This document shows positions 53,388 through 62,753 of a stretch of 64,000 bases of DNA, piece by piece. Each line of letters opens with the position of its first letter. Within the stretch, counting starts at the first letter, position 1. Origin of the DNA: Paludibacteraceae bacterium (GTDB lineage: Bacteria; Bacteroidota; Bacteroidia; Bacteroidales; Paludibacteraceae); NCBI GenBank assembly GCA_017447875.1, contig JAFSMP010000026.1:1-64000 (forward strand), given 5' to 3'. A model generated the notes under the pieces. It was not told where the DNA came from. It ran no database searches and saw nothing but the letters and a program-made list of their open reading frames with translations. Made by a program: the position numbers and the translations under genes.

Positions 53388-55132
53388 CTTACCCCTCGTA
53401 CATCGTACACCTGTCCTTCGTACATCAGATAGATATGTCCGTCCTTGATAATCTTCTGAACACTGACGGCTGAAGGCTGACAACTTTCTAATCCGTTCGT
53501 CGCCGGTTTTATTCCTTCTCCCCATTGCGTGTACAACCAGTTGACACGTGCGTTGAAGCGGCTGAGGAAATCATTGCGTTTGGCGGTCAGGTTGCTGTTG
53601 TTGCAGTAGTTCTGCGTGCCATCCCATACCTGCGCATCGCGTTGTGCCGCTTGGTTAATCAGCGCGGTGAAGGTGCTAATCTGCGTGCGGATGGCATCCG
53701 GTTGGGTATGGTAGAACGTCCACCAAACTTCTTGTAACTTGGCTTGGAAAGCAGGCCAGATGGCGAGTTTGCCTATCCAATATTGCGGCCAGGTCGGGCT
53801 GTCGTATATCCAGGTATCCCAACCGCGGTTATAGGCATTACCGAAGTCCCATACCGGACCGAAATACCATTTCTCGTTGACTCCGTTGCGATCCCGTTCT
53901 TTGTACAGATAGCAACTGCCGTGATAACTCTCGCAGTCCTCCAGCAACTCCTGCACCAGGTAGTATTTGACCGCTTCATCCAGATCCAAGCGACTCCATA
54001 GATCCGCTTCGTTGGTGCCCCAGATGGCATTGTTCAGACCATTGAGTTGCCCTTCGATATACGTCCGTTGGGCATTCGACAGGATCTCCGGACTCTTCAT
54101 CGTGATCCATACCTGCTGACCGTTGCCTTCGTATACCGTCACATTACCTTCTTCGTAGTAGTTGTCTATCTCCACGAGCCATCCACCGCTCACCGAATCG
54201 ACGGCATTATCGTCCTGCTCGGTGACATCCACGCGGTTGCTGCCCACACGAATCTGCTCGGTCAGAAAATACAAGCCTTGGTACTTGCCGTTCAGCACCA
54301 ACTCAACCGGCACACATTGCGGAGTCCATTTTAGTCCGATCGCTTCGCTCAGCTTGTACCCCATGTAATTCTTCAGGTATCCCATACAGTCGTCTGCGGC
54401 TGCCATCAGACACCAGTGTTTGTTCTTCGGCATGCCTAACACTTGCTGCTTGCTGTCGAACTTGATGCGGTAGGGTTTCTTGTCAAATCCGGTCCAGGTC
54501 CAGTTACCGCGACCCTTGAACTGTCCGGTCACAGGCAGCGTATCGCACCCCAAGGCCGCATAACCCGTATTCAGCGGATCGATATATAGACTGCCGGGCA
54601 CATAGACCTCTTTGCTCGTGATAGCCACGCCATTCGTTGTATTCAGGTAGACGACAGGCAGCGTACCGCTTATCGTCACCGATTCCGGGTTGCCGGTCTG
54701 CGTACCTTCCCATGAAGCCAGGGACATCCATGAACCCTGTGCCCAGTTATCGCCGTTGACGGGAACGAAGATATCGCCTGCCTGCATCTGTGCTTCCGAC
54801 GTGGCGGTGCGGTTGATGCTCAAGGTATGACTCACATATTCCTTGAAATCGCTGAACCGCTGGGTATAGGTTCCGGACTCGATAGACCCGCCGACAAACG
54901 TAAAGCGGTAGATATCGGTCTCCGTCTGGGCAATGGTGACCGACCATTTCTGACCGTCATGGGTCATGTCCAGCACCTTTGTTAGCGCCACATCGTCCCG
55001 TCCGTACACAAACTTCACCGTGCTGTATCCGGTCTTGCTGTTGTCAAAATACAACGTACCCTGCGGAATCGTCATCGCCCACATTCCGGCACATCCCATA
55101 CAAAGCAGTGCCATCAAGAGAAATTTTTTCAT
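53366..55132 (-). CDS. Secreted CotH-type kinase-fold protein
   Basis: A 588-residue exported protein with a signal peptide ending MWAM (about residue 20). Residues about 60-125 form a beta domain; about 180-500 match the CotH kinase fold (GQFKGRGNWTWTGFDKKPYR, YFLTEQIRVGSNRVDV, YLVQELLEDCESYHGSCYL, FGPVWDFGNAYNRGW). CotH proteins are atypical secreted or spore-coat kinases; here the target is unknown. The C-terminus (VQKIIKDGHIYLMYEGQVYD, VRGVRL) matches the tail of the giant and FISUMP proteins. ATG 55132 is chosen for the signal peptide. Confidence 0.88.
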   Translation of the reverse strand: MKKFLLMALLCMGCAGMWAMTIPQGTLYFDNSKTGYSTVKFVYGRDDVALTKVLDMTHDGQKWSVTIAQTETDIYRFTFVGGSIESGTYTQRFSDFKEYVSHTLSINRTATSEAQMQAGDIFVPVNGDNWAQGSWMSLASWEGTQTGNPESVTISGTLPVVYLNTTNGVAITSKEVYVPGSLYIDPLNTGYAALGCDTLPVTGQFKGRGNWTWTGFDKKPYRIKFDSKQQVLGMPKNKHWCLMAAADDCMGYLKNYMGYKLSEAIGLKWTPQCVPVELVLNGKYQGLYFLTEQIRVGSNRVDVTEQDDNAVDSVSGGWLVEIDNYYEEGNVTVYEGNGQQVWITMKSPEILSNAQRTYIEGQLNGLNNAIWGTNEADLWSRLDLDEAVKYYLVQELLEDCESYHGSCYLYKERDRNGVNEKWYFGPVWDFGNAYNRGWDTWIYDSPTWPQYWIGKLAIWPAFQAKLQEVWWTFYHTQPDAIRTQISTFTALINQAAQRDAQVWDGTQNYCNNSNLTAKRNDFLSRFNARVNWLYTQWGEGIKPATNGLESCQPSAVSVQKIIKDGHIYLMYEGQVYDVRGVRLVNGTW

Positions 55133-55155
55133 ATGTAATCTATGTTTTTTCACCC

Positions 55156-57021
55156 TTATTGTTGCATATCGACGAGTTTGGTGTAGTAGCCGCCGAGGGC
55201 GTAGAGGTCATCGTGGGTGCCGCGTTCGACGATGCGTCCTTCGTGCATGACGCAGATGAGGTCGGCATGCTTGATGGTCGAGAGGCGGTGTGCCACGACG
55301 AGGGTGGTTCGTTCTTTCATCAGGTGCTCGAGGGCTTCCTGCACGAGTTTCTCGGACTCGGTGTCGAGTGCGGAGGTGGCCTCATCGAGGATGAGGATCG
55401 GCGGGTTCTTGAGGATCGCCCGAGCGATGGAGAGTCGTTGGCGTTGACCGCCGGAGAGACGAGAACCGCGGTCTCCGATGACGGTGTCATATCCTTCGGG
55501 CATCTCGGAGATGAAGACATGTGCATTCGCGATGCGTGCAGCCTGCTCGACGGCCTGCGGCCAGGTGAGACCGTTGGGTGCAGGTTGGGTGGTATCGACA
55601 CCGAAAGTGATGTTATTATAGACGGTATCGTTGAAGAGGATGGGTTCCTGGCAGACGATACCCATGAGTGCCCGCAGGTCATGGGTGGTAAAGCGCCGTA
55701 TGTCGGTGCCATCGAGGGTGATGGTTCCGCTATCGGGATCATAGAACCGCGGTACGAGATCGGTCATAGTGGTCTTACCGCTTCCCGACTGCCCGACGAG
55801 TGCGACGGTCTTACCTTTCGGTACGACAAGGTCGATGTCGGTCAGCACCTCGCGATCCGCCTGGTAAGAGAACGAGACATGGTTGAAGGCAATGCCTTGT
55901 TGGAAGTTAGCAAGTGTGAGGGTTTGAGGATTCGCAGGCTCGAGGATGTTCGACTCGGTATTGAGGACGGTGTCGATACGCTCGAGGGACGCCATACCTC
56001 GACGGATGCCGTATGCGGCTTTGCTGAGGTCCTTGGCCGGGTTGATGATCGAATAGAAGATGACGAGATAGTAGATGAAGGTTGCTGCATCGATCGTCGC
56101 ATGATCGGAGAGAATGAGCAGTCCGCCGAACCAAAGGATGATGGCGATGAGGACGGTACCGAGAAACTCCGAGAGCGGATGCGCAAGGTAATAACGCCGG
56201 TTGATCCGGTTGAAGGTAGCCCGGGTGGCATTGATGAGGGTTAGGAAACGGGTGCGCAGTTTGTCTTGGGCATTGAAGCCTTTGACGACGCGCAGGCCAA
56301 GCAGCGTCTCATCGATGGACGAGAGGATCTCTGCGTTCTGTTCCTGTCCACGGGTAGAGGCTTTCTTGAGCGAACGCCCGATACGACCGATGAAGAACAC
56401 CGCAACGGGCATGAGCAGGAGTACGAAGAGGGTCAGTTGCCACGAGATGACGAGCAGCGTGACGAGATAGACGAGGATCATGATAGGATCCTTGAAGAGG
56501 ATGTCGAGTGCCGACATGATCGATGCTTCCACTTCGCCTACATCGTTCGTCATACGGGAGATGACATCGCCACGACGTGCTTCGGTGAAATACCCCATGG
56601 GGAGGGATAGCACTTTATCGTAGAGCTGTTGGCGCAGGTCACGTAACACACCGGTCCGGATCGGCACCATGTAGTAGTTCGCCAGCCAAGCCGTGAGGCA
56701 CTTGAGTCCGGTCATGAAGACGAGGAAGAGTCCCAAGAGGAGCAGCACGTATCCGGGTCCATGCAGCGCTATCTGGTCATTGAGCACGCAGTACATATTG
56801 GTGCGCAGCGCCGCGATGGTCTCCTGCAACCCGCTGACGGTCGTCATATCCACCCGCACCGCTTCCGAAGTACTGACACCGAAGAGGATACGCAGAACCG
56901 GGATGATCGCCGCGAAAGAGAACAACGACAGGATTGTTGAGAAGAGGTTAAACAGGATGTTGAGTGCCATCTGGGTTCTATATGGCGGCACAAATCGGCG
57001 GATGAGTTGAAGAAAATGCAT
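55156..57021 (-). CDS. msbA: ABC exporter, MsbA-like lipid A flippase
   Basis: A 621-residue half-transporter: six membrane helices (about 1-330) then an ATPase with Walker A GQSGSGKTT, signature LSGGQRQRLSIARAI and Walker B ILILDEATSALDTES. Located directly after lpxK, so export of lipid A-core is the likely role, though general multidrug transport cannot be excluded. Confidence 0.88.
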   Translation of the reverse strand: MHFLQLIRRFVPPYRTQMALNILFNLFSTILSLFSFAAIIPVLRILFGVSTSEAVRVDMTTVSGLQETIAALRTNMYCVLNDQIALHGPGYVLLLLGLFLVFMTGLKCLTAWLANYYMVPIRTGVLRDLRQQLYDKVLSLPMGYFTEARRGDVISRMTNDVGEVEASIMSALDILFKDPIMILVYLVTLLVISWQLTLFVLLLMPVAVFFIGRIGRSLKKASTRGQEQNAEILSSIDETLLGLRVVKGFNAQDKLRTRFLTLINATRATFNRINRRYYLAHPLSEFLGTVLIAIILWFGGLLILSDHATIDAATFIYYLVIFYSIINPAKDLSKAAYGIRRGMASLERIDTVLNTESNILEPANPQTLTLANFQQGIAFNHVSFSYQADREVLTDIDLVVPKGKTVALVGQSGSGKTTMTDLVPRFYDPDSGTITLDGTDIRRFTTHDLRALMGIVCQEPILFNDTVYNNITFGVDTTQPAPNGLTWPQAVEQAARIANAHVFISEMPEGYDTVIGDRGSRLSGGQRQRLSIARAILKNPPILILDEATSALDTESEKLVQEALEHLMKERTTLVVAHRLSTIKHADLICVMHEGRIVERGTHDDLYALGGYYTKLVDMQQ

Positions 57022-57028
57022 ATAATGG

Positions 57029-57060
57029 TGATTGGTTATTGGTGATTGGTGATTGCTAAT
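57029..57060. repeat. ATTGGTGATTGG repeat at the lpxK-msbA junction
   Basis: TGATTGGTTATTGGTGATTG then GTGATTGC fills the 14-base gap and the end of lpxK. It codes its last residues (AITNHQ). Confidence 0.6.
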
Positions 57061-58070
57061 TTTCTGGTGTTCTCTGATACATAATTCAGTATAAACCGGT
57101 CAAAATCCTCGTGGGGCGTGCAGAAACGCATGCGGATGGGGAGGGTGATGAGGGGTTTGGATTGCTGCGCCAGTTGTTGCTCCAGGTCGGTTTGCTGCAG
57201 GCGCTGCATATCTTTGACGGTAGTGAGCACAAAATCAAAATGCTTAGCCTGCTGCACGATCTGCTCTATCTCTTGCGGCGTAAAGGTATGATGATCGGGG
57301 AAGGAGATCATCTGCGCATGCGTGTAGTGCGACTGGATATGAGTCAAGAGATACTGGGGTTGCGCGATACCGCATACGACGAGCGGTGTACCTTCCTGCT
57401 CTATCGGTGCATACTCGATGCCGGCAAAATGCAGATGCTGGTAAGTAGGCAGATGGAGCCGGTTATCCACCACGCGCATGTCGATCGGCCGGATGGTATC
57501 CGGACACTTGGTAACCACTATCGCATCCGCTTTGAGTGCTCGTGACGGCAGATCCCGCAGTCGCCCCCAAGGTAACATATGATCGTCTATATAGAGGTTA
57601 TCATAGGCGGTGAGCAGGACGGTATAGCCGCAACGGATCGCACGATGCTGCATCGCGTCATCGAGTACGACCACATCGAGATCCTTGACCTGCCGCTGCA
57701 ATTGACGAACCCCTCGTACGCGGTTCTCGCACACGGCGACAGGCACGTCCGGGAAAGCCCGATGTACCTGCATGGGTTCATCTCCGATGGTCTGCACCGA
57801 AGCATGAGCGTCCGCCATGACGAAACCGTGCGTCTTGCGTTTGTAGCCACGTGAGAGCACCGCAGGACGATAACCATGCGCCAAGAGCAGCCGCAGGAGG
57901 TACTCCACCATCGGCGTCTTACCCGTTCCACCCACTGCGAGGTTACCCACACAGATCGTCGGTACGTCCAGGGTGTGCGTGACCAGCAGATGCTTGTCGA
58001 ACAGGAAATGGCGGATACGTACGATAAGGGCGTAGAGCCAACTCAATGGGATGAAGAGCGCGTTGCGCAT
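57036..58070 (-). CDS. lpxK: Tetraacyldisaccharide 4'-kinase LpxK
   Basis: A 344-residue inner-membrane-bound kinase that adds the 4'-phosphate to the lipid A precursor. The P-loop region is VGNLAVGGTGKTPMVEYLL; the N-terminus has a hydrophobic anchor (FIPLSWLYALIVRIRHFLF). DDAMQHRAIRC is conserved. It lies between sppA and msbA. Confidence 0.95.
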   Translation of the reverse strand: MRNALFIPLSWLYALIVRIRHFLFDKHLLVTHTLDVPTICVGNLAVGGTGKTPMVEYLLRLLLAHGYRPAVLSRGYKRKTHGFVMADAHASVQTIGDEPMQVHRAFPDVPVAVCENRVRGVRQLQRQVKDLDVVVLDDAMQHRAIRCGYTVLLTAYDNLYIDDHMLPWGRLRDLPSRALKADAIVVTKCPDTIRPIDMRVVDNRLHLPTYQHLHFAGIEYAPIEQEGTPLVVCGIAQPQYLLTHIQSHYTHAQMISFPDHHTFTPQEIEQIVQQAKHFDFVLTTVKDMQRLQQTDLEQQLAQQSKPLITLPIRMRFCTPHEDFDRFILNYVSENTRKLAITNHQ

Positions 58071-58096
58071 TGGTAATTGGTGATTGGTTATTGGAT
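58068..58096. repeat. ATTGGTGATTGG repeat at the sppA-lpxK junction
   Basis: CATTGGTAATTGGTGATTGG then TTATTGGATC links the end of sppA to the start codon of lpxK. Same family as 57029-57060. Confidence 0.6.
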
Positions 58097-59860
58097 CTTA
58101 ACTTCGGGCATGAGGGCCATGATACGGGGTTTGGAAGCGAACGAACGGATCTTCATGATGAGGCGCTCTTCTTCCGTGGTCTTATCCAATGATTTGATCA
58201 ATTCCTCGATCGGATCTTTCTTCTCGGGATAGTAGGTGAGTTTATAGGAATCCACACCTGCCATCTCCACCGCCTTGGCGATGGCGTCATCGATATTTCC
58301 GAGTTCATCGACGATACCGATCTCCTTACCTTTGTCACCGAGCCATACACGTCCTTCACCGATGGATTGGATGTACGATTGCTCGACATGACGTCCTTCG
58401 GCGCAGCGGCTGGTGAACAGATCATATCCGCGCTCCACCATCGTCTGCATCAGGTCACGCTCGGAGGCATCCATACCATGATAGATCATATTGGTCTCCA
58501 AAGAAGCATGTTTATTGGTATTGACCCCATCGATATCCAGACCTATCTTATTACGCAGTTTAGCCACCGAAGGAATGGTACCGAAGATACCGATCGAACC
58601 GGTGATGGTCGTCGGTTCCGCGAAGATATAATCGGCTCCGCAGGAGATGTAATAACCTCCGGATGCGGCATAGTCACCCATGGAAACGACTACCGGGATG
58701 CTGTCGGCCTTGATATTCTGAACCGCATGCCATATCTGCTCGGATGCATCTGCCGAACCACCCGGGCTGTTGACGCGGAGCACGAGTGCCTTGACGGCTT
58801 TATCCTTGCGGATCTTCTTAAGGGTCTTGACGACCTCCGTACCTACGATGCCGTCTCCGTCTTCATCGGTGATGGTACCTTGCAGGTAAAGCACTGCTAT
58901 CTTGTCCTTGGCCTTGGACTCAATGCGTTTCACTTTCGCCATCTTGGCGGTGGTGAGCATATGATAATCCTTGGTGCCGGTATAGACACGCAGGAGCGAA
59001 TCCATGTCCTGGGTATAGATGATGGTGTCCACGAGACCGGCTTGGAGGTTCGCCTGCGCTGATTGCAACGCCATATAGCGATCCGCCAAGGCGTCGAGTT
59101 GATCGACAGGAAGTTGACGGGAAGCAGCCACAGCCTGCTTGTACTCAGCCCAAATGCCATCGAGGTACTGCTTGGTCTGCAGACGGTCGGCATCGGACAT
59201 GGAGGTACGGAAGTAGGGTTCTACGGCAGACTTGAAAGTGCCTACCTTGATGATCTGCATCTCCACGCCGATCTTCTCCATCAGACGGGTGAAGTACATC
59301 TTCTGCGCTGAAAGACCTTTCCAATCCACGGAACCCGTCGGGTCCAAACAAATACGATCTGCCACCGATGCGAGGTAATAATTGGTCTGCCCGTATCGCT
59401 TAGCAGAAGCGATGATCCACTTACCGCTCTGCTTGAAGTCGAGGAGTGCATCCCGGATAGCTTTGGCACTCGCAGGAGCCATCGACAGTTGTGCGCCGTC
59501 CAGCCAGATTCCCAGCACCTTATCGTCATTCTTCGCCAGGCGGATGTTACTTAGAATCTCATCGAGGCCGACGAGGTCCTGCTGCGAATAGGAGTTATAG
59601 GGCATGGAGCGCATGATCTCAGCGAAAGGATTAGCCTCCTGTGCCTGTTCAACGAGTGCGCCTTTGAGTTCCAAACGATAGACGGTTTTATCCTTCAGTT
59701 CCACTTTATCCGAAGAGAACGCATCGCCCATGATCCAGCCGATGATAGCACTGCAGATGAAATAGACTGCAAAGAAGATGAGGCAGCCACCGAGGCAACC
59801 TACTCTGCGACGCGGACGAGCCTGTCCGTCTTGCACATTGGTTCTAGTAATAAAAAGCAT
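58088..59860 (-). CDS. sppA: Signal peptide peptidase SppA, 67K type
   Basis: A 590-residue inner-membrane protease with one N-terminal helix and tandem S49 domains. The catalytic Ser is in GDYAASGGYYISCGADYIFA, the general-base Lys in ASAKRYGQTNYYLA. It degrades cleaved signal peptides in the membrane. It starts 4 bases after rnhB. Confidence 0.95.
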   Translation of the reverse strand: MLFITRTNVQDGQARPRRRVGCLGGCLIFFAVYFICSAIIGWIMGDAFSSDKVELKDKTVYRLELKGALVEQAQEANPFAEIMRSMPYNSYSQQDLVGLDEILSNIRLAKNDDKVLGIWLDGAQLSMAPASAKAIRDALLDFKQSGKWIIASAKRYGQTNYYLASVADRICLDPTGSVDWKGLSAQKMYFTRLMEKIGVEMQIIKVGTFKSAVEPYFRTSMSDADRLQTKQYLDGIWAEYKQAVAASRQLPVDQLDALADRYMALQSAQANLQAGLVDTIIYTQDMDSLLRVYTGTKDYHMLTTAKMAKVKRIESKAKDKIAVLYLQGTITDEDGDGIVGTEVVKTLKKIRKDKAVKALVLRVNSPGGSADASEQIWHAVQNIKADSIPVVVSMGDYAASGGYYISCGADYIFAEPTTITGSIGIFGTIPSVAKLRNKIGLDIDGVNTNKHASLETNMIYHGMDASERDLMQTMVERGYDLFTSRCAEGRHVEQSYIQSIGEGRVWLGDKGKEIGIVDELGNIDDAIAKAVEMAGVDSYKLTYYPEKKDPIEELIKSLDKTTEEERLIMKIRSFASKPRIMALMPEVKIQ

Positions 59861-59864
59861 ATCT

Positions 59865-60476
59865 TTATAGTTTTAAATTAAACGTCATCCTATGATAGGG
59901 TGTCGGGCCGTACTGCTTGAGCGCCGCATAATGTTCGGCTGTCGGATAACCTTTGTTGGTGTCCCAACCGTACTGCGGGTACTCGTCATGCAGTCGCAGC
60001 ATGTAATCATCCCGGTAGGTCTTCGCCAGCACACTCGCTGCCGCAATCGACATGTAGGTTGCATCGCCATGCACCACGGTGTGCGCCGGTATCTCTAACA
60101 GTGCTCCTTCCGGCACGTAGGGTTTCCATTTATTGCCGTCCACAAGGATATGTTGCGGTCGGACGCTCAGTTGGTCCAATGCCCGCTGCATGCCTATGAT
60201 GGAGCATTGCAGGATGTTCCGTTGGTCTATCTCCTGTGCCGTCACCTCGGCCACTGCCCAACTGACGGCTTCGCGCTCGATGACCGGCCGTAAGGCGTAA
60301 CGCTGTTTGTCGGTCAGTTGCTTGGAGTCATTGAGCCATGCGAACTCAGGCACCCGCCCTACCCGCTCCGGATCCAGTATCACGGCTGCGCAGAACACCG
60401 ATCCTGCTAACGGTCCTCGTCCCGCCTCATCGCAACCGGCTTCTAAGAGGCCTGATATCATGTATGGTTTTAACAT
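59865..60476 (-). CDS. rnhB: Ribonuclease HII
   Basis: A 203-residue RNase HII that removes ribonucleotides from DNA. It begins MLKPYMISGLLEAGCDEAGR with the catalytic DEAGRGPLAG; further acidic residues are in LVDGNKW and GDATYMSIAAASVLAKTYRD. Start ATG 60476 gives the usual N-terminus. Confidence 0.96.
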   Translation of the reverse strand: MLKPYMISGLLEAGCDEAGRGPLAGSVFCAAVILDPERVGRVPEFAWLNDSKQLTDKQRYALRPVIEREAVSWAVAEVTAQEIDQRNILQCSIIGMQRALDQLSVRPQHILVDGNKWKPYVPEGALLEIPAHTVVHGDATYMSIAAASVLAKTYRDDYMLRLHDEYPQYGWDTNKGYPTAEHYAALKQYGPTPYHRMTFNLKL

Positions 60477-60518
60477 TCTGAGTACTCGGATTATTCGGAT
60501 TATTCGGATTACTCAGAA
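60477..60518. repeat. GGATTATTC repeats at the tamL-rnhB junction
   Basis: TCTGAGTACTCGGATTATTC followed by GGATTATTCGGATTACTCAG: four tandem 9-bp units in the gap between tamL and rnhB. The ends pair (CTGAGTA and TACTCAG), so a hairpin is also possible. Same family as 62986-63028. Confidence 0.75.
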
Positions 60519-62675
60519 CGGGTATCCTATTGCGAAATGGAAGGTCATATCGTCTTTCCATCCCAAGCCGTTCGAGGCGGTGCGCCATTGTTTGCCTTCG
60601 AGGGTGCGCCCCGGGTCAAACAGTTTGACACCGAAGTCCACACGGAAGATGAGGATATTGAGGTCAAAACGGATACCGGCTCCGTAACTCCATGCGATCT
60701 GTTTGTAGAACTCATCGAACTTAAACACTCCGCCGGGTTGGGTGAGATAATTATCGATGGTCCATATGTTGCCCGCATCAGTGAAGGCTGCCAGTTCGAG
60801 GAACTTAAGCACTTTAAACCGATACTCGAGGTTCGCATCGAGATGGATATCTCCGGCCTGCAGGTCATACACTATGGATGCTCCGTTACCCTTGAAGGTA
60901 CCCGGACCGAGCGTACGGGCCTGCCATCCGCGGTTACCGTTCGCACCACCACCGAAGTAACGTTTCTGGAACGGTACACTGGTGGAGTTGAGGTACGGCA
61001 CGATGACACCTGCCCCGATATGCGTCACGATCTGGTGCTTGGGGTTAATGACGCCATGGTAAGCGAAGTTAAAATCCGCCTTGGCGTACTGCGCAAACGG
61101 GATCTTCCATAGCAGATACGAGCCCTGCTCGTTCTTCGAGAACCCGCACCATTTGCTGAGCAGGTAGAGGAAGTTACCGGCGGTCTCGAACTTCATTGCC
61201 AGTTGCACATACGAGCGCTCCGGATGACGGGGATTGTAGTTGGAATAGGAACAGGTATAACTCCAATCGACGATGAACTGGTCTTCATAACTGGACTTGA
61301 GTACCGATGACTTCTCCAGAAAATCCGTTCGGAACCTCTCGGATATCCACGGCAGGTAGATATAGTTGATATCGACGAGGTTGAACTGGTGAGTCCACCG
61401 ACTGCCGGGTTTGCGAGGGATGAGATAGCCCAAGGTAGCATTCGCCATGGTTCGGGTGTACTCATCGGGTCGCTGCTGGTAGTTATAACCGATACTGACC
61501 TTCACGTTCGACGCAAAGAGCAGTCCGGCTTCAGCCTTTCCTTCTATCGCCCTACTGCCGTTCGCCCTCCATTCATACGAGGCACGAGCACCGACGGTGA
61601 GCAGTTCGGCTCCGCGGAAGATATTCTTATTGCTGTAGTTGAGTCCCGCCGCTATACCCCAATTGCCGGCACTGTAGGTTCCTTCCAATTCCGCCGAGAT
61701 CGAGTTGAGTCGACCGCGCGAAAGGGCGATCGTACAATCGAGCAGCGAGTCACCCGCAGGAGTGAACGCGATATCCACATATTTCACAGGCGGGAGGGCG
61801 TTCATGCGCGCGTACGTACGCTCGACACGCCATTCCGCATAGCGGTCTCCGTCCCGCAGACGACTCGCATGACGCAAAGCATTACGACGCAAGAAATTAT
61901 GATCCTGCGTATAATTCACATTTCGGATAAAATACTGGGTATGCAGCCGCGCCAGTTGTGCCGAGTCCATCTCCTCGACAAAGGGTGCCAAGTGAATACG
62001 GACATCCACCTCGTGGCTGTTGAGAGAACTGTCGGCAGTGAACTCCAGCATCGACTTCTCGAAATAGAAATACCCCCTGTTACGAACGGCCGAAGCGATA
62101 CGCGTACGCTCTTCATCGAGGGTCTCGGTGGAGAACTGATCGCCTTCTTTGATCTTACACCGCACGCGGTCTTGCGCCACAGCGCGTAGCTCATCCACCG
62201 GTATATCCACTTCGTAGTTACGTATCGTGTAGGGCTGGTGAGCGGTCACGAGGTAGGTCAGACGCACTTTGCGTTTCTTATACACCTTCTGCGTATCCAC
62301 CTCGGCATGGAAATAACCCATGTTATTCATCTGCTGCTTGAGCTGCAACATACTGATCTTGGTCAACTCCTCGTCATACACCACCGGTGCCTCACCCATC
62401 TTATGCGCATTACGCGCCAGACGCTTGTTCGACTTGGTGGTTGTGTCCCGCGGGGCCGTGTTGTAGATGTCCAGTTGCAGTTTCCAGAAACCCATGATCT
62501 CCGTGTTCTGCTTCTGCCTCAGATAAGCGCGCAAGGTATTCGTGGACACTTTCTTATCATCCACACACTTGACGTTCGCCTTGTCCAACAGATACTCACC
62601 TTGCGGCACGAATTTCGTCGTGTTGCAGGAACAGAATAGGACTGCCAAAAGCCATATGTACGCCTTATTGCGCAT
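60513..62675 (-). CDS. tamL: BamA/TamA-family outer-membrane lipoprotein TamL
   Basis: A 720-residue Omp85-family protein with lipobox LFCSC near residue 17, so it is lipidated as TamL of Bacteroidota is. POTRA-like domains cover about 25-320, then a 16-strand barrel with the surface-antigen motif YFGGGANGNRGWQARTLGPG (VRGF/Y-like) and the end FHFAIGYPF. It would form the outer-membrane part of the TamB-TamL system for envelope assembly; TamB is not in the window. First gene of the operon down to mnmA. Confidence 0.93.
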   Translation of the reverse strand: MRNKAYIWLLAVLFCSCNTTKFVPQGEYLLDKANVKCVDDKKVSTNTLRAYLRQKQNTEIMGFWKLQLDIYNTAPRDTTTKSNKRLARNAHKMGEAPVVYDEELTKISMLQLKQQMNNMGYFHAEVDTQKVYKKRKVRLTYLVTAHQPYTIRNYEVDIPVDELRAVAQDRVRCKIKEGDQFSTETLDEERTRIASAVRNRGYFYFEKSMLEFTADSSLNSHEVDVRIHLAPFVEEMDSAQLARLHTQYFIRNVNYTQDHNFLRRNALRHASRLRDGDRYAEWRVERTYARMNALPPVKYVDIAFTPAGDSLLDCTIALSRGRLNSISAELEGTYSAGNWGIAAGLNYSNKNIFRGAELLTVGARASYEWRANGSRAIEGKAEAGLLFASNVKVSIGYNYQQRPDEYTRTMANATLGYLIPRKPGSRWTHQFNLVDINYIYLPWISERFRTDFLEKSSVLKSSYEDQFIVDWSYTCSYSNYNPRHPERSYVQLAMKFETAGNFLYLLSKWCGFSKNEQGSYLLWKIPFAQYAKADFNFAYHGVINPKHQIVTHIGAGVIVPYLNSTSVPFQKRYFGGGANGNRGWQARTLGPGTFKGNGASIVYDLQAGDIHLDANLEYRFKVLKFLELAAFTDAGNIWTIDNYLTQPGGVFKFDEFYKQIAWSYGAGIRFDLNILIFRVDFGVKLFDPGRTLEGKQWRTASNGLGWKDDMTFHFAIGYPF

Positions 62676-62685
62676 AATTATCGTG

Positions 62686-62717
62686 CAAAATTACAACTTT
62701 TTTTGCATATATGCAAA
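62686..62717 (-). promoter_or_regulatory. Promoter of the tamL operon (shares its -33 palindrome)
   Basis: The minus strand has -7 TAATTTTG (62686-62693) and -33 TTTG (62714-62717), spacer 20 nt. The -33 box is one half of the palindrome TTTGCATATATGCAAA at 62702-62717. Confidence 0.85.
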
Positions 62718-62733
62718 TTTTTTCGTAACTTTG
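62702..62733 (+). promoter_or_regulatory. Promoter of the SpoU gene (shares its -33 palindrome)
   Basis: -33 TTTG (62702-62705) and -7 TAACTTTG (62726-62733), spacer 20 nt. It uses the other half of the same palindrome as the tamL promoter. Confidence 0.85.
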
Positions 62734-62753
62734 TGCCCGATTTCGGTATTATT

